This document shows positions 1 to 15,386 of a DNA stretch of 64,000 nucleotides, one piece after another. The stretch lies in contig CM063506.1 of NCBI GenBank assembly GCA_032207245.1, positions 17,769,682 through 17,833,681 of the forward strand, written 5' to 3'. Position 1 is the first letter of the stretch; each line of letters starts with the position of its first letter. The position numbers and the translations under genes were made by a program. Origin of the DNA: Pardosa pseudoannulata. Its lineage: Eukaryota; Arthropoda; Arachnida; Araneae; Lycosidae. A model generated the notes under the pieces. That model searched no databases. It was given only the letters and a program-made list of their open reading frames with translations, and had not been told where the DNA came from.

Positions 1-460
1 TAAAAAAAGAAGTAATTATATGTTTATTTTTAAAACTACTGTGTATTCAAATTGCATTAATGTGAATGTTTAGTTCTCTCAAAATTCAAATATTACGTGC
101 TACTTAAGTAAATAACAGTTAAACCAACAGTTCGCAGAATGTATGCCATAGCACTTTGGGAAGTCTAAATTTCTTCACACAGAATTGTGAGTTATATATA
201 TGTTTTTTTAAGAATTTAAATTAAATTTCCTAAGTCAGATCATTATGCTTAGCTACAGAAAAATAAATGTAATATCTACTAAATTCCATTTACTTTGTTT
301 ATATATAAATTTAGTCTTTACCAAATTGGACTCAGCCTGAAAAGCAACACATCCAGGTCTTTTGAGGTAAACCTCCTTACAAAAACAATAATTCACTCTA
401 GGAACATTTATGATTTTTACTACTTCAGTTAAAAATAATTATAATTATTTTCATAACTAG

Positions 461-975
461 CAGACATGCTAACATGCAGACACTTGTATCAGGAGCAACA
501 TTGTGGTTCAAAATTTTAACATACTAATTACAGATTATACATGTTTCTAAATTATAATCAAACTTAAAATATTCACATAGTAATAAATTGTAAATTAAAA
601 AGTATGAGTAGCTTTTTAAGCTTTAACAACTTATTTTTCTGAACAGTGTTTCTTTGAGAAACATTGGAGCTGATTAAAATATTTCCATTTTTCTATCATC
701 AGGGATCCTAGAGTTTGTCTACTTAAATTTGACCTAAATTCAGTTCAGTTTTTCTGCACAGTACTGAAAACTCTTTAGCATGCAACATTACTGTGTGGAA
801 AGAGTAATATTCGGCATTATTTTTTGCAAAACTTTGTGTTTAATTGCTGAACTGTTCTTTCAACTGTTTAAAAGTTTTGTTACTTTCGGGAGCAACCTGA
901 GAAGTTTCCGGAGTTATACCTTTTTCTCATTTCTCCAGATCAACTCAGGAGAATCCAAAGTAGTTAGCATGTCTA
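461..975. mobile_element. R1 inverted-repeat MITE, copy 1
   Basis: Begins CAGACATGCTAAC and ends GTTAGCATGTCTA, a 13-bp terminal inverted repeat. The body matches three other intronic copies (17347, 30403, 33163) in the same orientation. Flanking 6-mers AACTAG and AATTAA agree at 4 of 6 positions, so the target duplication has decayed. It lies in the intron past the last visible PDS5 exon. It has no coding capacity. Confidence 0.75.
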
Positions 976-1082
976 AATTAAGGCCACAATTTTTTTGTCC
1001 ATTTTTACAATTAAGTGAAACTCCCTACTATCCAATTACTGCAGAACTAAATTAATAAATTACTTTGTACTGAATGACTTAC

Positions 1083-1205
1083 CTTATCTGGTTCAGTATA
1101 CAATTTAGGAGGTAGAGTTGGTTCAACAGGATACTCCTTGACTACAAAATTAGTTGTTTTAGATATCACAAGACTCAAAGCCAAATCAACAACAGCATAC
1201 AGTTT
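1083..1205 (-). CDS. PDS5: PDS5 coding exon 26 (last in window)
   Basis: 41 codons, phase 0 to 0, with [18 protein letters not shown] and ending LYTEPDK, matching KLYTVCDVALCVINSK. It has a normal donor (AAG/GTAAG), so further exons lie beyond position 1. Confidence 0.94.
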
Positions 1206-1795
1206 CTGAAACAAGCAATTACAATTATAAGATTTACAACATTTGGTAGATAATAAAAATTAATTTGAATTAAAATATTAAACAAATTTAATTTTTATAT
1301 AGTCAAAAAGAGGCAATAACAGTGTGAAGTGCTACTCTTGAGTAAAATTCAAAATGCTTTACTCACTAGATTTGCAATATCATCAAGAGGAGTCTGTTTG
1401 TCTTTAGTCTGCTTGATAGATTCTAGAATTCGTTTGAAAAAACTAAAACTGTAATTTTCATGCTTCATTAAAGGCTCCATCAAAAACCATAGGCACCTAT
1501 ATACATCAGAAAACAAAAAAATAAAGTGATTCAAAAACATACAGCAAGGATAATTAATGATATTTTATAATTCAGTGCAATGATATATTGGAAAACAAAT
1601 ACCAATTTTACTAACAAATATTTTTTACTGGTTATTTAAAGACATGCCTAATAAATGTTTTAAAGATGCAAATACAGTGTGAAAATAACTTTTGCATTAA
1701 TCATCCTCAGAATCATTGTGACTCAAACCTAGGAATTTGTATCTGCCTTGAAATTACTTTTTAGATATACATCTCTTACAGAAAACTTTTGAGTC

Positions 1796-1841
<46 letters not shown>

Positions 1842-4800
1842 AGAGAGAGAGAGAGAGAGAGAGATGAAAAGGAAACCTTTTCTTTCTTTTCTATACTGTA
1901 CCATTAAATGCTTTCAATGTACATACTACGGCTCTTAGCACAAACAAAATAGTCAGACAATTTCCATTAGACCAGTGTTATACTTCAATAAGATATGAAA
2001 ATGTATACTGATTAAAAGTATAAAAATTTTATTTCAGTTACAAAACATTTTTTATGCCTACTAAACCTGGAATTTAGACTTTAAAAAAAGAATTTGTAGT
2101 TAAAATACTGATGATGAAATTTTTATTGAAATAAAAAATAATTAATGATTAAATTTAAAATTAGTACATATGTACCTAATTTATTATTTAAGCAAAATAA
2201 AAAAAAAATTAATCGCATTTCTAAATTTAGAAATAATTGGATGAAAATTGTGCAAATATTTAAATATTTTACAGTAAGAAATAATTAAATAAAATGTGTA
2301 AAGGGACAAAGTCAAAATGCCAGAAAAAAATGTTATTTTCACCAATATAGTACATTATAAATTGATAAATTCGCCTCCTCTTAACGAGGCAAAATAGTGT
2401 TCGAAATAATGGCATAAAACACTTATAAAGCAGGAAAAGGATGGATTTTGAACATTTTAAAGTTGACAGTACTTACCACAGTGATATAAAGCATATTTAT
2501 ACTAATTTATTTTAGAATTAGACTAATAGTTTAGGAGGAGATTTGGAACATACATACATAAATGAATACAAACATACATACAGGACTTTAGTTTATAAGA
2601 TATACATTTCTCTGAAACAGTGTTTAGCACTGTAGGAAACATAATTACTAAATAGAGCTTCTTTAATACCCAAAAAAGCAAGGATACTTGAATTTTGTAT
2701 AACAAAATAAAATTTATATAGAATTTCTTCCATATTGCTTAAATGCACATTTTTTTCTAAAATGTTTTATTTTAGGCATATTATATAATGATATATGTGA
2801 CTAAAGTTTTAAAACATTTAAAAAATTACCAAGATGAAATTTCATTTTTCATTCAGTATACTATTAAATTGCAAAATAAAGTTGGTTATATACCACAATG
2901 TAAGGTTAACAATATTATTCACTCCTAACACACAAAGGCTTCATTTATTTATTAATTTATTGTGTGTGTTGTCTTGAAAATATATTATCATACTAAATTA
3001 TTCATAAAAACAAAAAATATATCTTAATTATCAGAAAAAAAATTAAACATGTCATTAGATCTTTCCATACTTACTCTTTTAGTTTTAAAAGAGATTGGAC
3101 ATCATCAAATTTCTTGTAAGCAGGATCATGAGCCAACAAATGAATGGCATAAGGCAGGACAAAGTCAGGCAAATAAGTATAGAGTTTAGCTAAAAAGCCA
3201 AATTTGATATTAAGTCAGTGAACAACATATAGTTATTAAAAATATAAATAACAAAATTAAATAATCTTAAAAAAATTAAATTCAAAGTTTTTTCTTGATT
3301 TTAAAGAAAACAAAGTTAATTTATAAACTTTTTAATGGTAATTAATACATTGTGTAGGATTATAAAACTCTTAGTCATAAACCAAATATTTTAATAAAAA
3401 TATTTTCCATAAGAAAACAATATTCCTGATTGTCTGACAAGTTGCAAGCTGCATGGTAGGGTTTAATCCACATTTAAAGCAACTACAAAACAAAATAGAG
3501 ACAATAATTCAAGTTTATCTAAGTTCATTTTTAAAATATAATGGAATGATTTAAGAATTCTATAAAAACATTTCACGAAAGTAAAAAATAGAAAAACATT
3601 GTGAATGTAATGGTACCCCAAAAGAAATTTCAAATATTTTTCAAAAGTATTTATACTGATTATTTAAAAATAAGGACTATCAGAATAATTTCAAACTGAG
3701 ATAAATTCCTTCATTACCTCTTTGTTAGGAGATAGTATTTTAACACAAGTATTTATTTCCTAACATATAATCAAAAGTAAAGAACAAGTAAAAACATTTA
3801 TGAATACAACAACATAAGTGATGCCATTCTAAAAAGTGAAATGCTAGTTATTTATTACTAGCACGTTTTTCATTTGCCGCAACATCCTGCCCACCCTGGT
3901 CAACCTCCAGGGGGATGACCAGCTGTACAGGTCGAGTAATAGTGCGTCCATTGGTGTGTAGTACACAAGTACGAACTTTCTTGTCACGGCCAAGGATTAA
4001 CTCCTCAACACAGGCCTTTTTCCAGGTGTGGCAAGGTCGAACATCTTCTTGTAGTAAGACAATATCCCCTTTCCGGATCTTATTTGTTTCAAATGGATTC
4101 CGCACTTGATGAAATGTACGCAAGTCCATTAGATCAGAATAATTTCAAACTGAGATAAATTCCTTCATTACCTCTTCATATATAATTTTCAACATGCTTC
4201 TAGTTTCATAATGAACCATAAATAGTGTATTTAAGGATTCAATAAAGATATTATAAAAATACTGATTTTGAAATACGTCATTTTTGTTTTTCATAATTTA
4301 TAATAATAATGCTTTAAAACAACGAATTAGAATTTCACACATACAAATAAGGCATATACTAACTTTTGAACATATTTCTCATAAAATATCACCATATATA
4401 TGTAATATTGTTAATTATTGTGCCTAAAAATGGCAGATTCCTTTTTTTTTTTTTAGGCAATTAATTTAAATTTTATAGAAGATTCTTAAAAACAGATTTT
4501 TTTTCTTCTTAATAAAAAATTAATTAAATGGTAGGTTAGAAAAATAAATAATTAGATAACACAAGCTTTAATAACAATAATAATAAACACTTCCACACAA
4601 ATGTCAACAAAATACAAAATTGATTTTTCTAATCACTAAAAAATAATAAAACTTTGTTTGAGATACTAAATAGGAGATTATTTTTAAATTCCAGGAACAA
4701 GTAAGAAATAAGAAAGCAAGGATACAGAACTATCTAACGTGTTATAAGAGGTACAAAATTTGTATACAAAAAAAGTAACTTTAGGAGTGGGGTGGACAAA

Positions 4801-7800
4801 CATATAGAAAAGTTCTGGCTATTTGGCTGGAATTCAGAAACTAAGGTAGCAGTTTTCAACTTTTATGCCATGAAAAGAAAATTATTTTCATGCTATTCCA
4901 TGCTTTATTTTTAAATAAAACGATATAATAATAGGCATGTTTTATACAACATTTGAAATCAATGGGGAAAGTTTCAATTGCATATCTTTTTGAACTATTA
5001 ACCTGGCTTGATCATTTTGTTTTTCTGTTATTTTAGGACACAAATGATGTAATGTCAAACCATTAAAAAAAACAGAGATCAAAAAGGGTTCATCAAAAAT
5101 AAAAATATAAAATATAAACTCATTAAAGATTTCTGACTTTTCAGGAAGTGCTTCAATAACATGCTTATAACTATGCATATCAATATCAATATCCAATAGA
5201 AAGTAACAAATTTTGAAAAATTACCAGTTGTTAGAGGGTTTTGTTTAAGGTACTCTCTTCTTTTGTTGATATTGGCAAGAAGATACTGCTTAAATTGTGC
5301 TTTCAATTCCTTCGTTTTTTCAAGACCACCCAAAGCAAAAATTGCCATGAAATCAAGAGGAAGCTTCAACAGCATCAATGCTTTGTGCAGTTTCTGAGAA
5401 AACTTATCTCTCACTTGAAAGCATTCATCCTATTTAGAAAAATAATGATATATATGTATTTATTTCAAAGGAAAGGCTGGACTGTTTAAAAACAGTAAAA
5501 AGAAATTGTATATATAATCTTACATTAATTACAAGGGCCAGGACTTGAAACTGCTCCAGACTAATAACTTCAGAGTAGCTAGGTTCTTGACATAACTTTA
5601 GCATGCAAGATGCAGCAGTTAAACGCAACCATGACTTTTCTGCAGGTCTAGAAAATAAAAATATCCAAATATGAGCTTATTCTTATGGAATGAAAATTGT
5701 TAAAAGTTTTGGTATAGTTAAAAACCTAAAGCATTATTAAGTAATTGTATATCTAAATAATAATACAAACAAGGCATATTTTTTAAAACAGTTTTGATAT
5801 TAAAAACACTTAAGTGTACAATTTTAATAAATTTCATTTCTACATGTAAACTTGTACTTTAATCAACTTTTACATATAATTTTCACCAATATCAAGGACT
5901 TTGCAACATTATAGAACTAGCTTTTGAATTCTATTCTTACGGAAATCTGCTAGTTATGATAATAAGAATTCATTACAAATCCATATGACTTAAAACTTAA
6001 GAAAACTCATTTAATAAAGATGAAATCATAAAGCATGTATTCTTTTGAACATTTCAATCAGCTTTCCGCACCAAATTTTCCGTAATGACAGAAAGTTACT
6101 TAATTCACTCCTCATTATGTACATTCATTCATGTGGTCAACTTTAACCCTTTAAGGACAGGTGTATTATAAAAGCAATGACATTTAAATTTACACAGATA
6201 TATATTTTATGTAAGGCATTCATTTAGTATTTTTAATATAAATAGGTGTAGTCATATGTCTGTTATAGTGGAATTAGTTATTCCTAGGAAATTACCAGAG
6301 GTAATTCAGAAGGAGTTGCATACATGATACACCCTCCTCATACGGTTAAAATGCTTTAGTATGCTTTCATAGCATGTCTCTCTGAATATTTACTCCATCC
6401 ATTTCATTGAACTTCTGAAGAATTTCAGCCTCCTTCAAATCTTTTGCATAAAATGCCTTTAAAATGATTTTTCAGAATGGTGTTTATGGTTGCCGAATTA
6501 GAAAATGGTACTCAGTTAAAAAAACTCACCCAGTAAAATTGAATCACTGGGATTTCATTTATTTAATTAAAAAAATTTAAGATGGAAAACTCTAAATACA
6601 ACTATATGTATTTATGCATTTAAATGTGAAGTCAAATTTTTCAGAAAAGAATTATTATAAACTTTGTTTTTTTAAAGTTAGAATACTACATTAATTTTTT
6701 TTTTCTACACAAGGGATAATATCAACAATTTAAACTTATTTCACTAGCATCAATATCAGCAATGAGATTCAAATTAAATGTCTCCACAGGGAAAAGACGT
6801 TCCCTGTCAGTTCTATTTAAGTCAAGCTAGATATAGGGAAATATATCCCGATAAATAAAAATGCAAAAGCACATTTTTGTTTTTCTAACATGGTCTCCTC
6901 GGCTAAAAATTTTAATTTGGGGGTGCTTAAAAGCCAAACGTAAGATCCTTTGAAGTATAAAAATTACTAACAATAACAGAATTTCAACAGAATATCTATA
7001 ATAAATAAAAATATATTCTAAAACAATATTACATAAAAGAAGTCAATGTTTGAGGAAAGGGGAAACAAATTCATGAAATGGAACCTATGCAATAATACTG
7101 CAAACTTAACTTTTCAAGCAGTATTTTCCACTTTCAAGTACTTTTAAGTACCTTTAAAACAACTACATTTTTTTTTCAAGACTTTTTAAGGAGTGTATAA
7201 AATATAAAGAATCTACTTTTAAAAATAATAGCTTCACTATGAAATAAAAAAAAAAAAAATCACAGTATTTTGATTCTAAAACCCAATAAATTGTAGTGTG
7301 TTTGTGTGTGTAAATTTTTTTACCTTAAACAGCATAAGCAAATTATTTTTTTAATTCAAAATATTAATTTAATACCTAAATTAAGAAACACATAAAATAT
7401 TATATTTTCTTTAATTTTTAACATGAATATCAAGGCAAAAGATAAATAAATAATTCTAGAACTTACGACACATGGCCCTTTTCCATTAAATCCCCTCTAT
7501 GTAAAATAACAGTGGTTAACAAGCGTAATGTAGAAACAGCTGATTGAGCAGCATTTTTCAATCCCAGCAACCATCGAACTATCATTTTCATGCCCTCAAT
7601 CTAAAAGACACCCAATAAAAATGTAATTAGTACATTAACAATCAAAAAGTTAAAAACTACAAATATCTTGAAAATATGTCAATAATGAGGTATATACCTT
7701 AACTTTGGTTTCTTCAGGTAGCATATCAAAATCTACCCACATAGATTCATCTCCTCTTGTGATTTCCTATTTAAAAAATACACAATAACATTTTAATTAA

Positions 7801-8208
7801 AGAGTGAAACTCAACTACTTTAACAGAATATGGTAATATCTATGTACTGGTAATTATTTATTATAAGAAATAGACTTACAAACTGAAGAATAGAAAAAAC
7901 AATATCTTTGCATTAATATCTCTTATAAATAACAAATACAGCAAATATGAAAGTTTTATAGGAGAATAAAGGACACAACAAACCTCAGTGAAGAAGACAT
8001 TGTGTTATGTCAAAATAACTAAATAAATGTAATAGTAAATAGCCTCCATAGTTTAAGAGGACTCATCACCTCAAATATATCACTACATTTAAAAAAATAT
8101 TTTTGATTATTATGTAATGGATGTTGATGTTATACACACAATTTAACCTGAAAAATATTTTTTAATAAAAATTTTTTTAAATGATTTATTAGTTTAAAAA
8201 AAGATGCT

Positions 8209-8239
<31 letters not shown>

Positions 8240-8609
8240 GTTTTTTAAGTTTTCAATATATTGGGAAAAAAAAAAAAAAACACTTTAACTTTATTATTGT
8301 GATATGTTAAAATACAAAAACTTTCAAATGATTTCATTTAAATCTGACAAAGGCTTAACATTTTAAAATGAACCCCTTAATGTTTAGTACCCATTTTTAG
8401 GAACAGCTAAAATATAGTCTGTAGATTTTTATTTTTTTTTTTTAAATGTTTTTCTTGAAATAAGTGTTATTTCCCAAAATTTTGTGACTTTTTGTGCCTT
8501 CTACATACACTTACTTTTTCAGCAGGTACACTGAAATCATAACAATAGCTTTCTCTAGTATAAAGCTTCACTTTCCAGTACTGTGTCTACATGTGATATT
8601 AAATAAATC

Positions 8610-8641
<32 letters not shown>

Positions 8642-11600
8642 TGTTTGTGATGAACTATCTGCAACCTGAGTCCCACGGACTGACCAATGAAAAAAAAATG
8701 GATTCTGCATCAAATAAAAATGAGAAATCTTTCCAAAATTGTGTTCCATTACTACAAATTTGCCTAAAAAATCTGCTTCAGCACATAAATGCAAACACTG
8801 TTTACTTCACATGAATTAAAATAATATTGTAATTGAGAAAATTTTCACTGTTCAGATTTCAACAAAAATATTTACTTTTAAAATGCATAATTCGATTATG
8901 ACAAATTTCAGCATAGTATTGGTATGTACATACAAAGAAACTTTAATTCTGAAACTTGAAATACTCATTTTATACATGTACTATAGCACTTTGACTAGTT
9001 TTGTTGTGATAGCTATACATACATATCTCACATAATTCAAATAATTATCCATAGAATATTGAAATTTAGTATTTTGGACAGTGATAACATGTAGTTGTGC
9101 ACTCCTGCTTTTGATTTGGATCTGCACTTCATATGACTACAAATTTTCATACAGCAAATATTAATGCTGCCAGGCACTAACTACGACAATACAAGATATA
9201 TTTGAGGGAGGAGGAGATAAATGAAGATAACAACAAATATATAATCGAAAGCCTAAATATTTAATATAGAATTCGTACTAATTTGCTTTACATCTCTCAA
9301 CAACTGGAGAGAAAAAGAAGTGAACAGCTTACAATACAAAATGGCAGAATGAATAGAAAAATGTCTCGAGATGCCATCAGGAGAAAAGGAAAAGTCAGAA
9401 TTGAAATAGTTGCATTTATTTTTTGCACGAGATAATATTTTGAGTTACGTCGCCGCATATTCACATGCAGCTGTAAGCTTTTAAAACAGTGGTTGCAATG
9501 CTTTTAAAGTCCCATTCCTGGTACAAAGCAAAGATATTATTGCAATCTTGAAACATTTCAATTCATAATGAAATATCTATTTAACAAAAAATACTAATAT
9601 AATACATATCAATGTCTGCTATTTACCACTGCTATTTACCACTAGATTGCTGTATTTGAGTACAGCTATATTACCTTAACTAAACCAAACTGGCTTTGAA
9701 CATTGAAGGGAGTATGCAAATGATAATTCTGATAATCATTACACAATCAAAATAGAAAATTGAGTATTGTTTAATAGATGTACAAGAGAGTTATGTAATG
9801 TACACACCAATGTTTTTTTTAATAGATGACATCTAATCATATTGAAAATAACAGTTGATCACTTGACTGAAACTTGATTAAATTTCATATGTTTTACTTG
9901 CAACCCTTTATCACTGATTCTTGCAATCCTTAATCACTGATTCAGATATTCATTAATATATTCAGCAGAAGTGGTTCCAGAATCAATAAGTTACAAAAAA
10001 TACACATACACACAAACTGAAATAATGTTTTAAGATTTTATTTATAGGGTAAAAAGATACCAGGTGTCAAGAGAAACAGCTGCAACTGGCCATTTTAGAG
10101 ATGCCAACAAAAGCGAATGAAAATTAAGGAAATTTTGAAATTTGAAATAAAAATTGCAAATGAACCAAAAAATTTCACATGAGACATAAAAGGGAAATAA
10201 TTAGAACAGGAAAATTTTTCCTTTATTACCAGGCTTGGAAAATAAATAAATACGTTCAACAATATATACTGTATGTTCATAAAAATATAAAAAATTATTT
10301 TTTTAAAAAACTAAAATACACTGTTCAATCAGTAAGTATATACAATAAATTTACAAAATGCTCAAGCAAGTACAAGTATGAATATTTCTTTTTAATGGGA
10401 ATCACTTTCAGAGGACTTTTCTTAAAAGAAAAGGGCATTGGAAAATCTTTTCTTTAGAGATTTTTCAAAACATATTGGATTTTTAAATAGAAATATCTTT
10501 AACAGATTTTTTTTCATTATTATTTAAAAAAAAATTCAGAATTTTAAAGCTGGTCTAAAAATTCTAGACTCCCAGAAAATTTGGGAGAATTGACAGCTAT
10601 GCATTCTATTTGGAATAAGACTGAAATTTTATTAAGTTGTATTACATGTTCATAAATAATAGTAAAATTAAAAAAACCTCAAAATCTTTAATATTAATTA
10701 TGGTGCATTATTTTATCAAATCAATAAATATGTCCATTATAACTTTAAAAAAATATTTATTTGACTTAAAAACATGAGAGTACATTTTTCAAGCATAATT
10801 AGTGAATAATACTTACAAAATCCACCATAAGTAGATCTTTGACTACAACTTTAGAGACTATGCTTTTGATCTGCATGCCAAACAGGTCTGGGCAGAGTAA
10901 AGCAATATGACCTAAGGACACTAGAGCTGTGCGGAAATACTCAGATTGAAGAGTGAGACTCATTTTGAGGCGCTAAAAACAAAATGCAAAACATTAACAA
11001 TTAAGTTAATTTTTAATTCAAAATAATCATTACTACTTTTATTCAAGGTTTGCAAAGATGGCCCATGTTTGAAAAAACCCACTGGGTTCTTTCAGACTGA
11101 ATCTACATGAAAAAACCCATAATATGGGTATTTCCCATTTTAAGCAATATTTAAAAAATTAAACAACATATATTTAATGAATTTAAATTATTTTAATATA
11201 TAAAGTGCAGTTACATAAAAACTGAGTAAAAAAAAAAAAGCATTTTAGCACATTGAAAAACATTATTAACATAGTACTACTACTACTCCTACATACACAG
11301 TACATAATTAAGGTAAAATTAAGTGATATGAGTTATATAAAAAGTTCAAATAAACTATATTTAAGAAATTAAAACTTTTAACTGCATCACAATATAACTT
11401 TTTAAAACTTATTTTGTGCCTGATACAAATAACTAATTTATATTTTATGTTAAGAATTAGTTTTTGAAAAATCCTAACATTTAATTAAATTTATATAATA
11501 TTTGTTGTTGGTTGGGTTGATTGAAGTGTAGTGGCACTGAATCCTCTAGGAACAAACTGAGCTAAACAAGTTGTGGAAATAAACTTAAGACAAAATTTAG

Positions 11601-14600
11601 ATAAAAAAAATTCAGAAAAAATAAAAGAAAAGGTACTAAAACAGTTTAAAGTAACAATAAAAATAAACATTCAACACAAAAACACTTATAAAATTGAGTT
11701 ATATACAAATAAACAAGAATTGAAAATTAAGTATGGAATTAAGACGTTAAGTTATTAAAAAATTAGAAATTTAAGAAATAAGTGAAAAAAATTAAAAATT
11801 GAAAAAAAAAATCAGATTTCAAAGTAAAAATCAGTTTGACGAAGAAAGGGGAACAAGTTTGGATGTGGAGTTTTCCCGATGATTAAATTACGATTTGGCG
11901 ATTATTTGTCATTTGTAAAAAAAAAAAAAAAAAAAAAGAATTAAAACTATAATATACAAACTAAACTAAAATTCCTGCCACTGCAGCCTAATGAGTAAGG
12001 CTAATCTCCGTTTTTAAGACCAAGGGCCTTGGGATGCAAAGCATATGTCCCAGTTAGGTAGTCAACTATACACGGTAACCCCAGTGTTTAGTTCCCAAGC
12101 ATGCTTGATCATCAGTTTTACTACCCACTGAAGGGATAAAAGGCTCAACCTTGCCCACCCCAAGGATCAAACCTTGGACCTGTGTCTTAAGGGAGTGAAG
12201 TGACAACCCAATGCCTTTGGGATTCAATAGTGTATAAGGGAATAATAAAATTTTCTTTGCTATAAAGTATACATTACAAATACATATTATACATTAATAT
12301 ACAATCACAAATACATAAATCATAAAATATACATGCATATATTAGTTTTTAAAAGGAAAAAAGATGAGGATTGTTTTTTTAAAAAAAGAATCTAGGTCTT
12401 TGTGAACCTTGTTTTTAATTCAATAACTTAAGTAAGAAGGTAAGACTTACATCAATGATTTGTCCAAACACACGCTCTTTATTAGTGACTATCACATTCA
12501 TGCAAGCCACTGCATGCTTGGCTTGCTTCACTGTCCCATTTTCAATGAATTTTTCTAGTAAAGGTTGAAGGCGGCTACAATAAAAGAGCAATAACTTACT
12601 TTTTATCTATACTGATATACAACTACTACAAATAGTTTAGTATTGTATTAACCCCAAAATAAGACAACATAATTTAAGTGATTTTTTATTAATAAATAAT
12701 ATGCTTTTAATAAAAGTAGAAAGCTTTAAATGTTTTGTTTCTATAGGTTACAATTGACATAATTAATAAATGCATTATATCCATATTCATGTCATATCTA
12801 TGCTCTTAATATGGATTTTGATGGATATGGTCTTTATGCCTATTTTTACACATTTTTTGCTTTTGCAGTTAACTTCTTAAATTACCTCTTTTCCTTTCTT
12901 TAATATAAACTTTTAAAAGGTTTATATTAAACACAGACATCTCAAGAGTACTTTTAATATTATTCTGTAGTTTAATTGCTGAAAATTGAGCAATTTCAGA
13001 ATATTTGAACTATACTTTATCATTTATTTAGATTATGATGTTTGCTAGCATAGGTTATATAAATAATGCTTTAGTGCCTTGAATGTTAGCCTCTTATACA
13101 CAGAGGTTATTGAAAGCATGCAAATGACAAAAACCATTATTGTGTATTTTGAAAAATTACCCATTTTCATTCACTCAAATATGAAGAAAAAATTATCACC
13201 TACCCACAAATATGAGGAAATTGTCCCTCCAAGACATGTCCAATATTTGTAAAAATAAGAATAGTTGTATCAACTGGTCCTTCATCTTCAACCCTTAAAA
13301 TGTTAAGGAGCTCTTCAAATACATAATTGTTGCAGAATGCTCCAGGAAATATAGCTGACAAAATCTATGGATGAAAATATTTGAATACCAAATTAAATTT
13401 CATATAATCAATTTGTCAAATTAAATCTAAATTTTGAGTCACTGATAATCATGTACATCTGATCTAGCACTAAATAAACTTTGATACAAAAAGTAAACTT
13501 AATGTCATCCTTTAATAAGAATTTTACGTGTTAGAGTATTGTAGTCTTAAGACCTGATTATTGGATGGGAAGCAGTGCAATAGCTCAAGGCCTCTCAAAG
13601 AATAAGGTTCCCAAATCTCAAGGTTTTATGTATTATAAGCTTTTAAAGCAGCCTGGAGAAAAAAAAATTAATCAAACTTCATTTATAATTTCTATTTATA
13701 TCAGATAAGTAGCCACTTACAATAATCTTGAATGCCACTAATTTCAATAAATGTGATTTTTTTAGATTTTTTAAAATTTTATTAATTAGAACAAACCATC
13801 ATTAGTGTTTTCTGATAGGATTAAACATCAGATATAATGTTATAGCATTATAAGAGGAGAATGCTTAAATAATGTTTGGGGCTGCTAACTTCTAATAAAT
13901 CTGCAAATATATTAATAGCTACATTTGAGAAAAGAAGATAATACTGTAAAATTTTCATACAATACAGTCACTTTTTCTCTATGGTCGAAGATGGCTTAGT
14001 AGTCAATGTGCTGGGCTACAATCCAACATGAGACTCGAGTTAGACAGATACAGTGAACAACTTGTATATCCAGGGAATGTGCAGGTTAAATCTCTGGGTC
14101 TCAATATCCTTTCCTTGGGAGGTTAGCAGGTAGGAGAAAAGTATAGAATCAAGAGTAATAATTCCCCCTTCTGAAGATGACTGTCAAATGGGTATGATAC
14201 TGCTCTTCAGTATAAGAGTTTGTAAGCTCAAGCGCCATTGCTGGCATGGATGTCTGTAGCTAATTGGAATTGGTTTTAAGCAGTAAATCCCAGTCTCACT
14301 AGCCCTTTTGTTTAAAAAAATAAATAACTAGTAGACTGTAGTGCTCAAAACCAAACCAAATGAAACCTGAGGATGATTGAAGGGAATTCTCCAGCATGAC
14401 ATCACAAATCCTTACACCCTTCAGGGTTAGTTACTTGTTTTCATTTAGTTATCAATGTTTCTCCATTCATAACTATTTTGAACAACTGCTCATTTTCACT
14501 TAAGTATGAATTGATAATACAGATAATAATACTCTTTTTTAACTGAATTATTTTGGGGGCATTTTTTTTTTAATTTCACATGCAAACAACATGTAAATGT

Positions 14601-15313
14601 TGAATTATATACTTAGTGATTAAGAAGCTTATGATAGCATGGAGACCCTCGAGTAAAACCTTGCTTCTGGGTCCCATCTAAACACAATCAGGCACTGTTC
14701 AGGATAATAACAATCAATAAGACTTCTTTTTTCAAACATGCTTTAGAAATTACATTAATTTTTGTGGATGTTGCCAATATATAACATGACAATGCAAAGG
14801 GCATACCAGCCAATCTAATCAAAAAAGTAATGTACAAAATAAGGCATGATAGACTTTTCCCACACTTATTTGTGTCAATTGATACATAATATTTTTCACT
14901 GCAAAATAATTCAGCACAATAACTACATTTTGATTAAATATTAAATAACTTGCCCTTGAACCTTTACAGACTTCCTAATTTCCATAGCGTTAAAATATTT
15001 TCTTTATGAAGTAGACAAAAAACTAAATTTAAAAATTTAGAACAAAAATGAGACTGTTTAAATTTTTATTGCATAATTTTTAAACATTTTCAGTGATAAA
15101 ATGTATTTACAATTAGAACACTATCAAACTTAGTAGCAAATCAATTACAGGCAGGCTATTCTAGTGTTGAGTTAAGAGAAGCAATAATAGCTTATTTTGT
15201 TCCATTTACAGTCTAAATACCTGTTCTAAACATTTAAAAAAAAAAATTGTAGGTAATTTATAAAAAAATTATAAAATACAGCAAACAGTTAAAATTACAC
15301 ATAAAAAAGTAAC

Positions 15314-15386
<73 letters not shown>

